From: JAKVKY01 sp964293585
GTDB taxonomy: Bacteria; Bacillota; Negativicutes; Acidaminococcales; Acidaminococcaceae
Reading direction: 5' to 3'
Length of the DNA stretch: 58,356 nucleotides
Assembly: GCA_964293585.1 (NCBI GenBank)
Contig: CAXYYS010000010.1
Span: forward strand, 1-58,356
The first letter of the stretch is position 1. Each line of letters opens with the position of its first letter. Below, piece after piece: positions 1-8,841 of the stretch. Below the pieces are notes generated by a model that did no database searches, was not told the DNA's origin, and saw only the letters and a program-made list of their open reading frames with translations. Made by a program: the position numbers and the translations under genes.

Positions 1-109
1 CCAGGCCGGCAGCAGCCGCCCGCATCATGAGATGATGCGGTGTCATTTCCACTTCGGCACAAGGAGACAACAGGCTGTGGATATGAAAATCTGCCAGCAG
101 AGTCTTCAT
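1..109 (-). CDS. PHP-domain protein, N-terminal fragment (runs off left edge)
   Basis: The first 36 codons of a gene that continues beyond the window. Its start ATG overlaps the stop codon of the upstream DRTGG gene in an ATGA junction, so it is translationally coupled as the last visible gene of the operon. The N-terminus reads MKTLLADFHIHSLLSPCAEV; the D-F-H-I-H-S motif is the first metal-binding motif of the PHP (polymerase and histidinol phosphatase) phosphoesterase superfamily. PHP proteins are metal-dependent phosphoesterases; the substrate cannot be told from this fragment. Confidence 0.8.
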   Translation of the reverse strand, partial: MKTLLADFHIHSLLSPCAEVEMTPHHLMMRAAAAGL

Positions 110-447
110 GGTTTGCCAACACCCAACGCGTACAAACGGCCACATACTTCGTAAGCCGGCAGCGCCGTTGTAAAGAGCGCCACACCGTTAGTCTTTGCCT
201 TCTGCACTGTCTCCGGAGCTACACTTGCAGCACCAGCCACAATAACACCGGCCAGATTTAAAAGAGAAGCTACCGCCGCCACGTTGGGATGTCCCTGCAT
301 GGTGACCCAGATTTGTCCCGGTGCCGCCTGACCCATAGCATTACTCAGCATATCAGAAGCGTATCCACCGCTTACTTCCAGGCCGGGTTTTTGTGCCGGT
401 ACCACCTCTGTCAATTGCAAGGCCCGTACTACCTCATCAAGTTTCAT
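106..447 (-). CDS. DRTGG-domain protein (second copy), 113 aa
   Basis: Small cytoplasmic protein of the DRTGG family (named after a motif in CBS-linked and phosphotransacetylase-linked regulatory domains). The segment GQIWVTMQGHPNVAAVASL and the following LAGVIVAGAASVAPETV correspond to the conserved beta-alpha core that ends in a small-molecule pocket. I chose the ATG at 447 because a GGAGG lies 8-9 bases upstream, inside the 3' end of the preceding gene; an in-frame ATG at 471 lacks this. It overlaps the hydrogenase-like gene by 11 bases and the PHP gene by 4. It is paralogous to the 117-aa protein at the head of the operon. DRTGG domains are thought to bind a ligand, but this ligand is unknown. 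Confidence 0.8.
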   Translation of the reverse strand: MKLDEVVRALQLTEVVPAQKPGLEVSGGYASDMLSNAMGQAAPGQIWVTMQGHPNVAAVASLLNLAGVIVAGAASVAPETVQKAKTNGVALFTTALPAYEVCGRLYALGVGKP

Positions 448-1831
448 GATTTTTATCCTCCGTTGAAGCAACTAGCCCATCATCCTGGGTATTGCCACCC
501 GTTAACGGCAACTGTCGTGATAATTCCGCCATTCCGTACGCCAGTTTCTTAACCTGGGCCCGCAACTTAAAAATGCAATCCATCTCATGGGCACGTCCCT
601 GAACAATATCTTCAGCCAGACACATACAACTGGGAGCTCCACAGACGCCACAATCCAGACCCGGTAAACCACGGAGGATTTCTTCCATCCGTTCCACTTT
701 TTGCATTGCTACATTAATATCCGCATCCAAGCTCATCATCGGCCGTGGTTGCAGCGGTTTCACATAGGCGGCCGATTGCGGGAAACCTTCACACTTCAGG
801 GCAGCTTTCAATGTTGCTTCCCGGGTGGCCGGTTCCCGAAGGCGCATGTTATGGATACGCCGTTTTAAATTTGTTTCGGCTACAAACCGGTTCTCCGAAA
901 CCAGAGGCCCGCCTACACAACCGCTCTGACAGGCACTGCATTCCACATAATCCAGTCCCGGCATCTTATTGAGGGATAACTGTTCCAATACATCCCGTAC
1001 CTCGGCCAGACCGTGGACGGCTATCGCATTAGTAAGTCCTGCCGATTTCAGCTCCCCGCCGTAAACACCCCAGCCCATCCCATAACTGGAGCCCTTGCTA
1101 ACCGGCCGGGTAAATTTTTCAGCCGGCAAATATTTCTGGTTTTTCATAATCAGGCTGTAAACAGCGCTCACTGTAAACGCCCCGGTAATTTCTGGATGTA
1201 CCACATCCACCGGCTGGTGGATATTGGCACCTTTCGAAGGACAAGGAGCGATAAACCAGACGCCAATCTGCTCCTTGGGTAAATGCTTTTCCCGGGCAAT
1301 CTTATTTTTAATGTAAATCGCCGCTGCCTCTGCCGGAGGCAAAACCGGGATAATCAGAGGGATCAATTCCGGAAACTTAACCTGAATCAACCGCAAGACA
1401 GCCGGACAGGCACAAGAAATATAGGTCTTGTGTTCTCCAGCATGGGCATGAATAAATTTTTCTATTTCTACAGCAATATAGTCAGATGCCAGGGCCACAT
1501 CAAAAATTTCATCGAATCCCAGTTGCATCAGTCCCTGCCAAATCGACTCCCGGTGGATATTCTCATTGAATTGGGAATACAGGGAAGGTGGTGGCAAAAC
1601 AATATTATATTGGAAATCTTTTAAGCGGCTAAGTTGATCTGTTTTCGCCTGTGGCGCCCTGAACGGGCAATTTCTAATGCAGGTGCCGCAATCTATACAC
1701 CGGTTGGGCAAAATCATAGCTTTGCCGTTCCGTACCCTGATAGCTTCTGTCGGACAATGTTTTACGCAAAATGTACATCCACGGCAGGCCTCTTGTGTAA
1801 TTTGCACAGAATGGAAATAGGTCTCCTTCAT
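437..1831 (-). CDS. [FeFe]-hydrogenase-like iron-sulfur protein, probable redox sensor
   Basis: 464 aa. Residues 16-26 and 45-55 carry two CxxCxxCxxxCP ferredoxin motifs for two [4Fe-4S] clusters. The middle is the hydrogenase large-subunit C-terminal domain: ISCACP (Cys140/142), APCPSK (Cys197) and ECSACQSGC (Cys301/305) align with the three H-cluster motifs TSCCP, MPCxxK and ExMACxGGC, but with non-canonical flanking residues. Near the C-terminus, about residues 390-420, is a CGxCGxPxC...C motif of the Fes type, giving a further cluster. The architecture is that of the hydrogenase-related proteins found beside DRTGG, RsbW-like and PHP genes in anaerobic Firmicutes, not of a catalytic HydA. 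An AAGGAG sits 6 bases before the start. I infer a sensory or regulatory role; catalysis is not excluded because the four ligand cysteines are kept. Confidence 0.8.
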   Translation of the reverse strand: MKETYFHSVQITQEACRGCTFCVKHCPTEAIRVRNGKAMILPNRCIDCGTCIRNCPFRAPQAKTDQLSRLKDFQYNIVLPPPSLYSQFNENIHRESIWQGLMQLGFDEIFDVALASDYIAVEIEKFIHAHAGEHKTYISCACPAVLRLIQVKFPELIPLIIPVLPPAEAAAIYIKNKIAREKHLPKEQIGVWFIAPCPSKGANIHQPVDVVHPEITGAFTVSAVYSLIMKNQKYLPAEKFTRPVSKGSSYGMGWGVYGGELKSAGLTNAIAVHGLAEVRDVLEQLSLNKMPGLDYVECSACQSGCVGGPLVSENRFVAETNLKRRIHNMRLREPATREATLKAALKCEGFPQSAAYVKPLQPRPMMSLDADINVAMQKVERMEEILRGLPGLDCGVCGAPSCMCLAEDIVQGRAHEMDCIFKLRAQVKKLAYGMAELSRQLPLTGGNTQDDGLVASTEDKNHET

Positions 1832-1870
1832 CTCTGCTCCTTGGTCCCTGCATCCTTGCAGGTTAATTAT

Positions 1871-2308
1871 TTATCTGCCATTATGCTTGAAATCCATGGT
1901 AATCAGCGTACCCCAGCCTACCCTGCTCTGAATCTCAAAAGCATCAGCACAATTATACATATTAGGTAAACCCATACCGGCACCAAAACCCATGGCCCGA
2001 GCTGCTTCAGAAGCTGTGGAATAACCTTCCTCCATGGCTTCTTTCACATCTTGGATCCCCGGTCCCTGATCGCTAACAATCACCCTTGTATGATCCGGAT
2101 AAATTTCTGCCTGGAGCTGCCCGCCGCCGGCATGGATAATCAGATTAATCTCGCCTTCGTAAGAACCAATTGCCACCCGGCGGATTACTTCAGCAGGCAC
2201 CCCTACCTGTTGCAGGGTGCGCTTCAATTTGGCCGAAGCCTCTCCCGCCTGATCAAAATTCTCGCCAGGAACATCAAAAGCCAGTTTTAATGCTTTAATC
2301 TCCGCCAT
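1871..2308 (-). CDS. RsbW-like (GHKL) ATP-binding protein, 145 aa
   Basis: A single-domain histidine-kinase-type ATPase resembling anti-sigma factors of the RsbW/SpoIIAB group. Visible motifs are the N box (EGEINLIIHA), the G1 box (SDQGPGI) and the G2 box (GFGAGMGLPNM). There is no His phospho-acceptor domain and no membrane segment, so it is either a serine kinase/anti-sigma-like switch or a stand-alone ATP sensor. The start at 2308 is preferred over 2329 because AAGGAG lies 6 bases before it. It begins two bases after the DRTGG gene stops and precedes the hydrogenase-like gene, so it is likely a partner of both. Its target is unknown. Confidence 0.85.
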   Translation of the reverse strand: MAEIKALKLAFDVPGENFDQAGEASAKLKRTLQQVGVPAEVIRRVAIGSYEGEINLIIHAGGGQLQAEIYPDHTRVIVSDQGPGIQDVKEAMEEGYSTASEAARAMGFGAGMGLPNMYNCADAFEIQSRVGWGTLITMDFKHNGR

Positions 2309-2310
2309 GT

Positions 2311-2664
2311 CTACTCCTTGGCCGAACAACCTTTAAGTCCACAAGCATACAAGATGCCACAGGTCTCAAACATGGTATGTTTTGTAGCTAGTACCGGCAG
2401 TTTTTCGGCTTCCGCTTCCTCCAGAAAACTGGCCGGAGGCCGCTTTCCCCGTACTATGACCAGCCCTCCCAGGTCAGTCATATCCGCAGTGCGTACCACC
2501 TGGATATTGGTCATACCAGTACACAAAAGAGTATTGCGCTTGGTAAAAGCCAGCACGTCACTCATCAAATCCGAACCGCAACAAGTTTCCAATTCCTTGT
2601 CCATTAAGGCTTGTCCGTATAAAACTTCCGCGTCCAGAGCCTGCACTACTTCTAATAAGGTCAT
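2311..2664 (-). CDS. DRTGG-domain protein (first copy), 117 aa
   Basis: First gene of the five-gene operon. It shares the DRTGG fold with the 113-aa protein further down; the stretch MTDLGGLVIVRGKRPPASFL corresponds to the domain's namesake region. It has Cys residues near the middle (ETCCGSD) and in the C-terminal segment (FETCGILYACGLKGC) that the other copy mostly lacks, which could suit metal or redox binding. A GAAAGGAG ribosome site is 8 bases before the ATG, and a near-consensus promoter lies about 80 bases upstream. Function is inferred only from the domain and the neighbours. Confidence 0.8.
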   Translation of the reverse strand: MTLLEVVQALDAEVLYGQALMDKELETCCGSDLMSDVLAFTKRNTLLCTGMTNIQVVRTADMTDLGGLVIVRGKRPPASFLEEAEAEKLPVLATKHTMFETCGILYACGLKGCSAKE

Positions 2665-2741
2665 GAAAGAGCTGCTCCTTTCAAAATTTTCTGACGACGT
2701 ACTTTAAACACAACCACCTATACCAGTTTTTAACTACTATA

Positions 2742-2770
2742 ATTATAACTTTACCGCTACCTTTTGTAAA
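2742..2770 (-). promoter_or_regulatory. Promoter of the DRTGG/hydrogenase-like operon
   Basis: On the minus strand TTTACA and a perfect TATAAT are separated by exactly 17 bases. This places a transcription start near 2735, about 70 bases before the first DRTGG gene. Confidence 0.7.
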
Positions 2771-2785
2771 CACAAAGCCACAAAA

Positions 2786-4201
2786 TCATCTTTCCAAACT
2801 GGCGTATTTTCTGACTATTACTACCAGTATGGTCATGAGCCAGAACAAAATTCCCAGCCGTACGTTAAAAAGCACATGATCAGCCAGTCCCCCCACCAGT
2901 ATCCCGAGGCTCATCAAAATATAGCCACGCCCTACGGCGCATTCCCAACCGCGTGTTGCCTGTTTATGCAACAACCAGGCTTGAACCAGTACGGCTGACC
3001 AGCAAAACAAAAATACTAGTAAACCCTGAATGCCAATTTCAGCGGTAATGTTCAAAAGAAAATTATGACAGTGGTACATAGGAACCGTAGGATCTTTAAA
3101 AATATAATCGTAATCAGGAAATACAAACTGATAATTATACCAGCCGATACCCAAAGGATTATCTCTTATAATCCGGCGTACAATTTCCAGATACGCCAGA
3201 TGCAGTTCTGCCGAAGTATCATGTACACTGGTCAAAGTTTGCAGACGCTGCTGTACCGCCGGACCTGCCGTTGCTACTGCGCCTGCTAACAATGCTGCCA
3301 GATAACCCCAGCCCCGGCGGTAAAAAAGAATAGTGAAACATACTAATTCCAGCCCCAGCGCTGCCCAAAAGCCTCTGGAATAAGTATAGACCAGACATAA
3401 ACCCGTACACAACAAATAGACGGCCAGGCCCCAGCGCCAGCGTTTATCTTCCTGGACGCTGATAAAAGCCATCAGGTAAGCACTTAACATACACAGATAA
3501 CCGGCAAAGATATTCGGGTTCTCCCAGGTAGAAAAAACCCGGGTTTTTAAAAGTGGATTTGCCGTAGTATCAATCCAGTCTCCCGTAGGTGCCACCTGAA
3601 AAAAATGTTGGCATAACCCATATAGGACGACGCCAGCGCCAGTTAATCCTAAAACGATTAAAATTTGCAAGGGCCAGGGTCCGTACAGCCAGCGCTTCCA
3701 CCAGGGGAGTTTGGCCAGAGCCCGCGCTTTTTCCTCCGCCAGGTTCAAATGCATGGCATCCGCATTGGGTAAATTTAAAACTACTTTTGCCATGCGACGA
3801 ATTGTCAAATCTTCCTGTTGTGCATCCCAGGTCACCATCTGCCAGCCCGGCAGGTGAATGCCGGGAAATCTTTGCAGCAACCACAGCAGGATGGCATATT
3901 GTCCTGTCACATAAAAGAAGTTAAAGGTACAATCCCATAAATGTCCTAAATCATGTATCTGATGCAGGGAAAAATACGCCAGTAGCCATAATAAGACCAG
4001 ACCATAACTTAAACTGCGCGTTAAGACCTGATAACGCAAATCCCACCGTGTCTTGTATGCCAAGAGTGCGCCATACACACCTGCCAGTACCAAAAGTAGC
4101 GCAGTAATATCCTGATTCAAAGCTATCATCATAGTCAGCAATAATAGCAGCCCTCTTAATCTGGCATATGCAATTTCCTTGTTTTTCCCTAATAACAGCA
4201 T
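2786..4201 (-). CDS. O-antigen ligase family membrane protein
   Basis: 471 aa with about a dozen hydrophobic segments, starting with a pair at about residues 16-45. The Wzy_C/WaaL-type signature is the periplasmic loop followed by YHCHNFLLNITAEIGIQGLL near residue 380. This family ligates or polymerises lipid-linked glycans at the outer face of the inner membrane, so it implies a surface glycan or LPS. It starts 5 bases after folC ends, with AAGGGG as ribosome site, and is probably cotranscribed with folC. No glycosyltransferases are nearby, so ligase and polymerase cannot be told apart. Confidence 0.75.
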   Translation of the reverse strand: MLLLGKNKEIAYARLRGLLLLLTMMIALNQDITALLLVLAGVYGALLAYKTRWDLRYQVLTRSLSYGLVLLWLLAYFSLHQIHDLGHLWDCTFNFFYVTGQYAILLWLLQRFPGIHLPGWQMVTWDAQQEDLTIRRMAKVVLNLPNADAMHLNLAEEKARALAKLPWWKRWLYGPWPLQILIVLGLTGAGVVLYGLCQHFFQVAPTGDWIDTTANPLLKTRVFSTWENPNIFAGYLCMLSAYLMAFISVQEDKRWRWGLAVYLLCTGLCLVYTYSRGFWAALGLELVCFTILFYRRGWGYLAALLAGAVATAGPAVQQRLQTLTSVHDTSAELHLAYLEIVRRIIRDNPLGIGWYNYQFVFPDYDYIFKDPTVPMYHCHNFLLNITAEIGIQGLLVFLFCWSAVLVQAWLLHKQATRGWECAVGRGYILMSLGILVGGLADHVLFNVRLGILFWLMTILVVIVRKYASLER

Positions 4202-4206
4202 GCCCC

Positions 4207-5496
4207 TTAATTCTGCCTTTGCTGCAAGGACTTAAATGTCCCTACCAAATATAATGAACCACAGACACAAACTACGCCGCTTTTGCCGGCTGCCTGAACA
4301 GCTTCAGCATAAGCGCTGCCTACATCATTTTTAGCTACGGCATTTCTACCGACCAGCGCTGCCAGGCGGTCAGCTTCCGCCGCCCTGGGGCCGTCGTCTG
4401 CCCGGACAGTATACACCATATCCAGCGGTCTGATAAGCGTCTTGATAACTTTCTGCATATCTTTATCCGCCATCATACCAAAAACAAAATAAACTTGTTG
4501 GCCAGGATAATATTTATCCAGAGCCCGGCGCAAAACCAGTGCTCCGTCAGGATTATGCGCCCCGTCCAGGATCACGTCCGGTCCCGTACCAATTCTCTCC
4601 AGCCGCCCTGGCCATTTAGTATGGGCTGCACCTATATGTAGGGCAATTTCTGTGATACGTTGATCCTGCTTACTTACCAGTTTCGCTGCCACGATTGCTA
4701 ACGACGCATTGCTGATCTGGTGTTCTCCGGGCAGTAAAATTTCATAATCCGACTGGTAGTTATCACCGGCACTCAAAGTAAACTTTTGTCCTCCCATAGA
4801 ACTGGAAACCTCCCGGCCGCTAAAGGCACGCCCGTAGATATAGAGCGGTGCCTGCTTAAACATGGCAAAAGCCCGGATTGGTCCCAGAGCTTCTTCACTG
4901 GCAGCGGTAACTACCGGTACCTTATCCTTGATGATGCCCGCCTTCTGCATAGCAATCTTTTCCAGGGTATTGCCCAGACGATCCATATGTTCCAGGGTCA
5001 CGTTAGTAATCACGGACACCACAGGCACGATGACATTGGTACTGTCCCAGAGTCCGCCCATTCCCACTTCAATGACTGCATAATCTACTTTTTTTGCAGC
5101 AAACCAGACAAACGCCATGGCCGTTAAAATTTCAAACTGGGTGGGCTGGTCACACACGCCTTTTTGCACCACGCTGTCCGCTGCCGTACGCACTCCGGTC
5201 AAAACCCGGGCAAATTCTTCGTCGCTGATATCCTCATCGTCCAGGGTTATCCTTTCATTATATTTAACTAAATGGGGTGAGGTAAACTTGCCCACATGCA
5301 AGCTGGCTGCCAGTAAAATATCGGTAATCATGGAAGCCACACTGCCCTTGCCATTAGTCCCTGTCACATGTACAGTTTTGATAGTTTTTTCCGGATTGCC
5401 CAGCTCCCGCAACAAACCTTCGATGCGTTCCATCCCCAGGCGGATGCCAAATTTTCCTAAACTATCTAAATAAGCGATACCTTCCTGATAATTCAT
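4207..5496 (-). CDS. folC: Folylpolyglutamate synthase / dihydrofolate synthase
   Basis: 429 aa, normal for FolC. It adds glutamate to (dihydro)folate with ATP. The P-loop HVTGTNGKGS is near residue 48, followed by TSPHLVKYNERI, and the Mur-ligase C-terminal domain carries VILDGAHNPDGA. The start at 5496 is preferred over an in-frame ATG at 5610 because GAGGGGG precedes it by about 7 bases and the family's N-terminus (NYQEGIAYL) begins there. A TATAAT at about 5622-5627 may provide a promoter behind the valS terminator. Continues into the O-antigen ligase gene. Confidence 0.95.
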   Translation of the reverse strand: MNYQEGIAYLDSLGKFGIRLGMERIEGLLRELGNPEKTIKTVHVTGTNGKGSVASMITDILLAASLHVGKFTSPHLVKYNERITLDDEDISDEEFARVLTGVRTAADSVVQKGVCDQPTQFEILTAMAFVWFAAKKVDYAVIEVGMGGLWDSTNVIVPVVSVITNVTLEHMDRLGNTLEKIAMQKAGIIKDKVPVVTAASEEALGPIRAFAMFKQAPLYIYGRAFSGREVSSSMGGQKFTLSAGDNYQSDYEILLPGEHQISNASLAIVAAKLVSKQDQRITEIALHIGAAHTKWPGRLERIGTGPDVILDGAHNPDGALVLRRALDKYYPGQQVYFVFGMMADKDMQKVIKTLIRPLDMVYTVRADDGPRAAEADRLAALVGRNAVAKNDVGSAYAEAVQAAGKSGVVCVCGSLYLVGTFKSLQQRQN

Positions 5497-5637
5497 GGTC
5501 TGCCCCCTCAAAAACTTTTGCCGGGCTGACATATTGTGGCCAAACCCGGATGCACACCAGCACAGCCTGTCGCGTTTAACTTTTAGCGCGCTGCCGGCCG
5601 CCGTTTGCATTTATTTTTATATTATAACATACGCCCG

Positions 5638-5676
5638 GAAAAACATAAACGGACCGGGACATAAATCCCGATCCGT
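5638..5676 (-). terminator. Intrinsic terminator after valS
   Basis: Minus-strand hairpin with arms ACGGAtCGGGA and TCCCGgTCCGT, followed by TTTATGTTTTT. It separates valS from folC. Confidence 0.75.
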
Positions 5677-5730
5677 CCTGTTCCCTTATTTTTGTGGTTT
5701 GCGGTCTGTTCTTTTATTCCGGACAGTCCC

Positions 5731-8403
5731 TTATTTTATAGTTTGCAGATAAGCCAGACGTTCCTTAATCGCCGTAACTTTGGTGGTGAATTCCGTCAGC
5801 TTTTCCTGTTCCTTAGCCACTACATCAGCCGGAGCCTTAGCCAAGAAACCTTTATTCTTTAACTTGCCGCTGGTGCGGGCCATATCCTTTTCCACCCCTG
5901 TCAGTTCCTTATTCAGGCGAGCAGTCTCTGCCGCCACATCAATTAAGCCTTTCAAAGGCAGATAAACTTCGATGCCTGTGTTCACAGATGCCATGGCATT
6001 TTCAGGTTTAGGACTGCCTGCCGGCAGGATGGTCAGCTCGCTCACATTGCCTAACAGTTCTACATAAGCGGCATTCTTCTGTACTACCTCCAGCAGTTCC
6101 GGCACTACAATCACCGTTGCCGGTACTTTTCTGGAAGGAACGGCGTTAACTTCCGCCCGCATATTACGGATACCCTTAATAGCTTCCATGATGGCCGTCA
6201 TAGCTACTTCTGCATCCTTGTTCACCAGCTTGGCATCAGCTTTTGGCCAGGGGCTAATCATGATGCTGTCACAGTCATGCGGCAGAGCATGATAAATTTC
6301 TTCCGTGATAAACGGCATATACGGATGTAAAAGTTTCATGGCCCCGGTTAAAACCGTAAGCAGCACATGCTGTGCCGTAGCCCGTGCTTCCGGAGTTTCC
6401 TTACCGTATAGCCTGGGTTTGGCAATCTCAATGTACCAGTCGCAAACTTCGTTCCAGATAAACTCATAAATGACACGGCCGGCCTCGCCCAGTTCAAAAC
6501 GTTCCAGCAAACTGGTAACGTCCGTGACGGCATTTTGCAACCGGGACAATATCCACTGATCGGCCAAAGTATAAGGTGCCAGTTGCGCCTTAGGATCGTA
6601 CCCGTCCATGTTCATGAGAGCAAAGCGAGTAGCGTTCCAGATCTTGTTGGCAAAATTACGTACCGACTCAATACGGTTCCAGTAGAATCGCATGTCGTTG
6701 CCCGGAGTATTACCGGTAATCAGCATAAAGCGCAAGGTATCCGCGCCGTATTTCTTAACTACTTCCAGGGGATCGATACCGTTGCCCAGGGATTTACTCA
6801 TCTTGCGTCCCTGTTCATCCCGGACCAGACCATGAATGAAGACCTTGTCAAAAGGTACTTTTTTCATGAACTCTTCGCCCATAATAATCATGCGGGCCAC
6901 CCAGAAGAAAATAATATCGTACCCGGTAACCAGCACGCTTGTGGGATAAAAATGTTCCAACAGCGGAGTCTTATCCGGCCAGCCCATAGTGGAAAATGGC
7001 CACAGGGCACTACTGAACCAGGTGTCCAGCGCATCTTCATCCTGATGGACATGTCCCCCACACTTGGGGCACTTAGTCACATCCGTGCGGCTGGCAATGA
7101 CTTCACCGCACTCATCACAGTACCAGACCGGAATCCGGTGTCCCCACCAGATCTGGCGACTGATGCACCAATCGTGCATCTGTTCCATCCAGCCCAGATA
7201 ATTTTTAGTAAAACGTTCGGGCACAAATTGCGTCTTGCCCTCATTTACACAATCCACAGCCGCTTTCACCAGGGGCTGCATCTTCACAAACCACTGAGTG
7301 GAAATCAAAGGTTCCACGATATTGCCGCAACGCTGACAATGACCTACAGCATGTGGGCACTCTTCAATTTTGACTAGCAGGCCCAGCTCATCCAGGTCTT
7401 TAACAATATTCTTGCGGCATTCGTAGCGATCCTGGCCTACATACTTGCCGGATTCCTTGGTCATCTTACCGTCCATGCCGATAACGACCACCGTCTCCAG
7501 ATGCTGACGGATACCCATCTCATAGTCGTTAGGGTCATGTGCCGGAGTAATCTTCACGGCGCCGGTACCAAATTCCAAATCTACATAATCATCAGCAATA
7601 ATAGGAATCTCCCGGTTCATAATAGGCAGAATAATCTTTTCGCCTACCAGCTTGCCGTAACGTTTATCCTTGGGATTTACTGCAACAGCCGTATCGCCGG
7701 GGATAGTCTCAGGACGGGTGGTGGCAATGGTCAGGAACTCACCTGGTTTACCTGCGATAGGATACTTGATGTACCACAGATGACCTGCGTCATCTTTATG
7801 CTCAACCTCAATATCGCTGAGGGCCGTATTACAATGGACACACCAGTTGGTAATACGGGTACCACGATAAATTAAGCCTTTCTCATACAGGGATACGAAA
7901 ACTTCCCGGACAGCTTTGCTACAGCCTTCATCCATAGTAAAACGCAGCCGGTCCCAGTCACAGGAAACACCCAGGCATTTTAGCTGGTCGATGATGCGAA
8001 GCCCATACTGTTCTTTCCAGGCCCAAACCCGTTCCAGAAATTTTTCACGGCCCAGGTCATAACGGCTCAAGCCTTCTTTTTTCTTTAATTCCTCTTCCAC
8101 CTTAATCTGCGTAGCCAGACCGGCGTGATCGTAACCCGGCATCCACAGTGTATTATCTCCCATCATGCGGTGCCAGCGAATCAGGATATCCTGCAGGGTG
8201 TTGTCCAGGGCATGACCCATATGCAGCTGTCCGGTAATATTCGGAGGCGGGATCACGATGGTAAACGGCTTTTTGTCCGGCTCCACCTCGGCATGGAAAT
8301 ATTTTTTCTCTTCCCAGTACTTATACCACTTGGTCTCAAAAGACGCCGGATCGTACTTGGTCGCTAACTCTACTTTACTTTGTTTGTTTGCTTGCTCTGT
8401 CAT
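5731..8403 (-). CDS. valS: Valyl-tRNA synthetase
   Basis: 890 aa class Ia synthetase that charges tRNA-Val. Visible are the HIGH-type motif PPPNITGQLHMGHALDN, the zinc-binding cysteine pairs in the inserted region, the editing domain with TTRPETIPGDTAV, the KMSKS loop (GRKMSKSLGNG) and a C-terminal coiled-coil arm of about 65 residues. I place the start at 8403, where MTEQANKQ follows a GGGAGG; 25 upstream in-frame residues read through the leader's terminator and are rejected. The T-box leader in front makes expression respond to uncharged tRNA-Val. Confidence 0.97.
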   Translation of the reverse strand: MTEQANKQSKVELATKYDPASFETKWYKYWEEKKYFHAEVEPDKKPFTIVIPPPNITGQLHMGHALDNTLQDILIRWHRMMGDNTLWMPGYDHAGLATQIKVEEELKKKEGLSRYDLGREKFLERVWAWKEQYGLRIIDQLKCLGVSCDWDRLRFTMDEGCSKAVREVFVSLYEKGLIYRGTRITNWCVHCNTALSDIEVEHKDDAGHLWYIKYPIAGKPGEFLTIATTRPETIPGDTAVAVNPKDKRYGKLVGEKIILPIMNREIPIIADDYVDLEFGTGAVKITPAHDPNDYEMGIRQHLETVVVIGMDGKMTKESGKYVGQDRYECRKNIVKDLDELGLLVKIEECPHAVGHCQRCGNIVEPLISTQWFVKMQPLVKAAVDCVNEGKTQFVPERFTKNYLGWMEQMHDWCISRQIWWGHRIPVWYCDECGEVIASRTDVTKCPKCGGHVHQDEDALDTWFSSALWPFSTMGWPDKTPLLEHFYPTSVLVTGYDIIFFWVARMIIMGEEFMKKVPFDKVFIHGLVRDEQGRKMSKSLGNGIDPLEVVKKYGADTLRFMLITGNTPGNDMRFYWNRIESVRNFANKIWNATRFALMNMDGYDPKAQLAPYTLADQWILSRLQNAVTDVTSLLERFELGEAGRVIYEFIWNEVCDWYIEIAKPRLYGKETPEARATAQHVLLTVLTGAMKLLHPYMPFITEEIYHALPHDCDSIMISPWPKADAKLVNKDAEVAMTAIMEAIKGIRNMRAEVNAVPSRKVPATVIVVPELLEVVQKNAAYVELLGNVSELTILPAGSPKPENAMASVNTGIEVYLPLKGLIDVAAETARLNKELTGVEKDMARTSGKLKNKGFLAKAPADVVAKEQEKLTEFTTKVTAIKERLAYLQTIK

Positions 8404-8419
8404 GCTTGTCTGCCTCCCG

Positions 8420-8676
8420 ACTAAAATAAAAATCCTGTTACAGTAAACTGTAACAGGACGCTGTGCACGCGGTACCACCTATTTTCCCGGATTGAACACC
8501 CGGACTCTCAATACGTATAACGGACGCTGCCGGGGAAACTTAACACTGCACTCTCAGTCTCCCGACTCCCGGACTACCTTCCCAAACGCTTGCCCGGATG
8601 GCTTACACCTGACCCATCCTCTCTTAGAGCAGCTTTTTTGGTACTCCTTCCGTTCCCAGTCATTAGCAAAAAAAAT
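8420..8676 (-). promoter_or_regulatory. T-box riboswitch controlling valS
   Basis: The leader contains the T-box core AGGTGGTACCGCG (8468-8480), which pairs with the uncharged tRNA 3' end. A Stem I terminal part has GAGAGG and GGTGTAAGCC. The expression platform is the terminator CCTGTTACAG-TTTA-CTGTAACAGG followed by ATTTTTATTTT (8423-8457). GUC, a valine codon, occurs twice in the 3' half of Stem I (around 8563-8578) and either could be the specifier; I cannot decide without folding. Position directly before valS agrees with tRNA-Val sensing. Confidence 0.9.
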
Positions 8677-8687
8677 TGTATAAAATT

Positions 8688-8716
8688 AGTTTAACAATTT
8701 GGCCTGCCGTTGTCAA
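8688..8716 (-). promoter_or_regulatory. valS promoter
   Basis: Minus-strand TTGACA, 17-base spacer, TAAACT. The predicted start lies just upstream of the T-box leader. Confidence 0.7.
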
Positions 8717-8768
8717 GAATTTTTCACAATTATTTACTACTATCCGCTGATTTATTTCACTGCCCGTA

Positions 8769-8777
8769 TGCTATAAT
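8769..8777 (+). promoter_or_regulatory. Extended -10 promoter of the TDT transporter gene
   Basis: TGCTATAAT matches an extended -10 (TGnTATAAT); no good -35 is visible 17 bases upstream. It lies about 65 bases before the start codon and diverges from the valS promoter. Confidence 0.45.
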
Positions 8778-8841
8778 TAGAAAAATTTTACGTTACCCGT
8801 TAAATTTGCTACTGCCCTCAGTATTTTGCAAGGAGCCCATC

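Noticed and set aside
437..1831. Annotation as a catalytic [FeFe] hydrogenase (HydA)
   Set aside because: The H-cluster motifs are degenerate around the cysteines and the neighbours are signalling proteins, so a sensor-type homologue is more likely.
6535..7377. 280-codon plus-strand frame
   Set aside because: Antisense shadow of valS; the opposite strand encodes the conserved synthetase core.
8710..8841. Longer start for the TDT transporter at 8710
   Set aside because: The added residues cross the TATAAT promoter element and lack a ribosome site; 8842 has AGGAG at 6 bases.
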